From assembly GCA_937983315.1 (NCBI GenBank), contig CALKAH010000222.1, positions 1 to 6,445 of the forward strand: DNA of 6,445 nt, written 5' to 3'. Below the pieces are notes generated by a model. The model searched no databases. It was not told where the DNA came from and saw only the letters and a list, made by a program, of their open reading frames with translations. Position 1 is the stretch's first letter. Every line of letters starts with the position of its first letter. Shown in pieces: positions 6,402-6,445 of the stretch. The DNA is from an uncultured Acholeplasmataceae bacterium. GTDB lineage: Bacteria > Bacillota_I > Bacilli_A > Acholeplasmatales > Acholeplasmataceae. Position numbers and translations under genes: made by a program.

Positions 6402-6445
6402 AGATCGGAAGAGCGTCGTGTAGGGAAAGAGTGTAGATCTCGGTG
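6402..6445. other. Illumina TruSeq adapter sequence (artefact, not genomic)
   Basis: The last 44 bases begin AGATCGGAAGAGCGTCGTGT and continue to the window end exactly as the reverse complement of the Illumina TruSeq universal (P5 side) adapter, as I know it. This is read-through of a short library fragment that was not trimmed before assembly. Genomic sequence should be considered to end at 6401, and any reading frame crossing this point is artificial. Confidence 0.97.

Overview
The window is a 6.4 kb stretch of a bacterial oligopeptide (Opp/Ami-type) ABC importer operon, read left to right, ending close to a contig edge. Base composition is moderately AT-rich (roughly 40% G+C by eye). The code is standard: TGA ends oppB, oppD, oppF and the 120-aa gene in tight stop/start overlaps, and Trp is written TGG. 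The ATPases share distinctive C-terminal wording with the AmiE/AmiF (OppD/OppF) proteins of Lactobacillales. I infer a Bacilli-related Gram-positive or wall-less lineage, for example an Acholeplasma-like Mycoplasmatota member that kept the standard code. The species cannot be named from this window, and Mycoplasma or Spiroplasma (TGA = Trp) are excluded.

Layout on the + strand: the last 49 codons of oppB (1-150); oppC (147-2048); oppD (2051-3619); oppF (GTG start, 3616-5091); a 120-aa three-helix membrane protein (5088-5450); and a 252-aa protein with two N-terminal membrane helices and a soluble domain (5450-6208). Consecutive genes overlap by 1-4 nt or are 2 nt apart, so this is the distal part of one translationally coupled operon. 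Its promoter, and probably the peptide-binding protein gene, lie to the left of the window. A hairpin at 6212-6246, with T tracts on both strands, closes the operon and also serves a convergent gene. The C-terminal 46 codons of that gene lie on the - strand (6261-6401). The last 44 bases (6402-6445) are not genomic: they match the reverse complement of the Illumina TruSeq universal adapter.

Function: OppB and OppC form the membrane channel, OppD and OppF are the paired ATPases, and an OppA-type lipoprotein would deliver peptides. The unusual point is that all three complete core subunits are enlarged. OppC carries about 300 extra residues on the outer face between its first helix and the permease core. 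OppD and OppF each carry a 150-180-residue, Lys/Glu-rich, probably coiled-coil insert in the nucleotide-binding domain, at non-equivalent places (after the Q-loop in OppD, before it in OppF). All ATPase motifs remain intact, so this looks like an active but structurally elaborated peptide importer. Two coupled, unrecognised or poorly known membrane proteins may be accessory parts.
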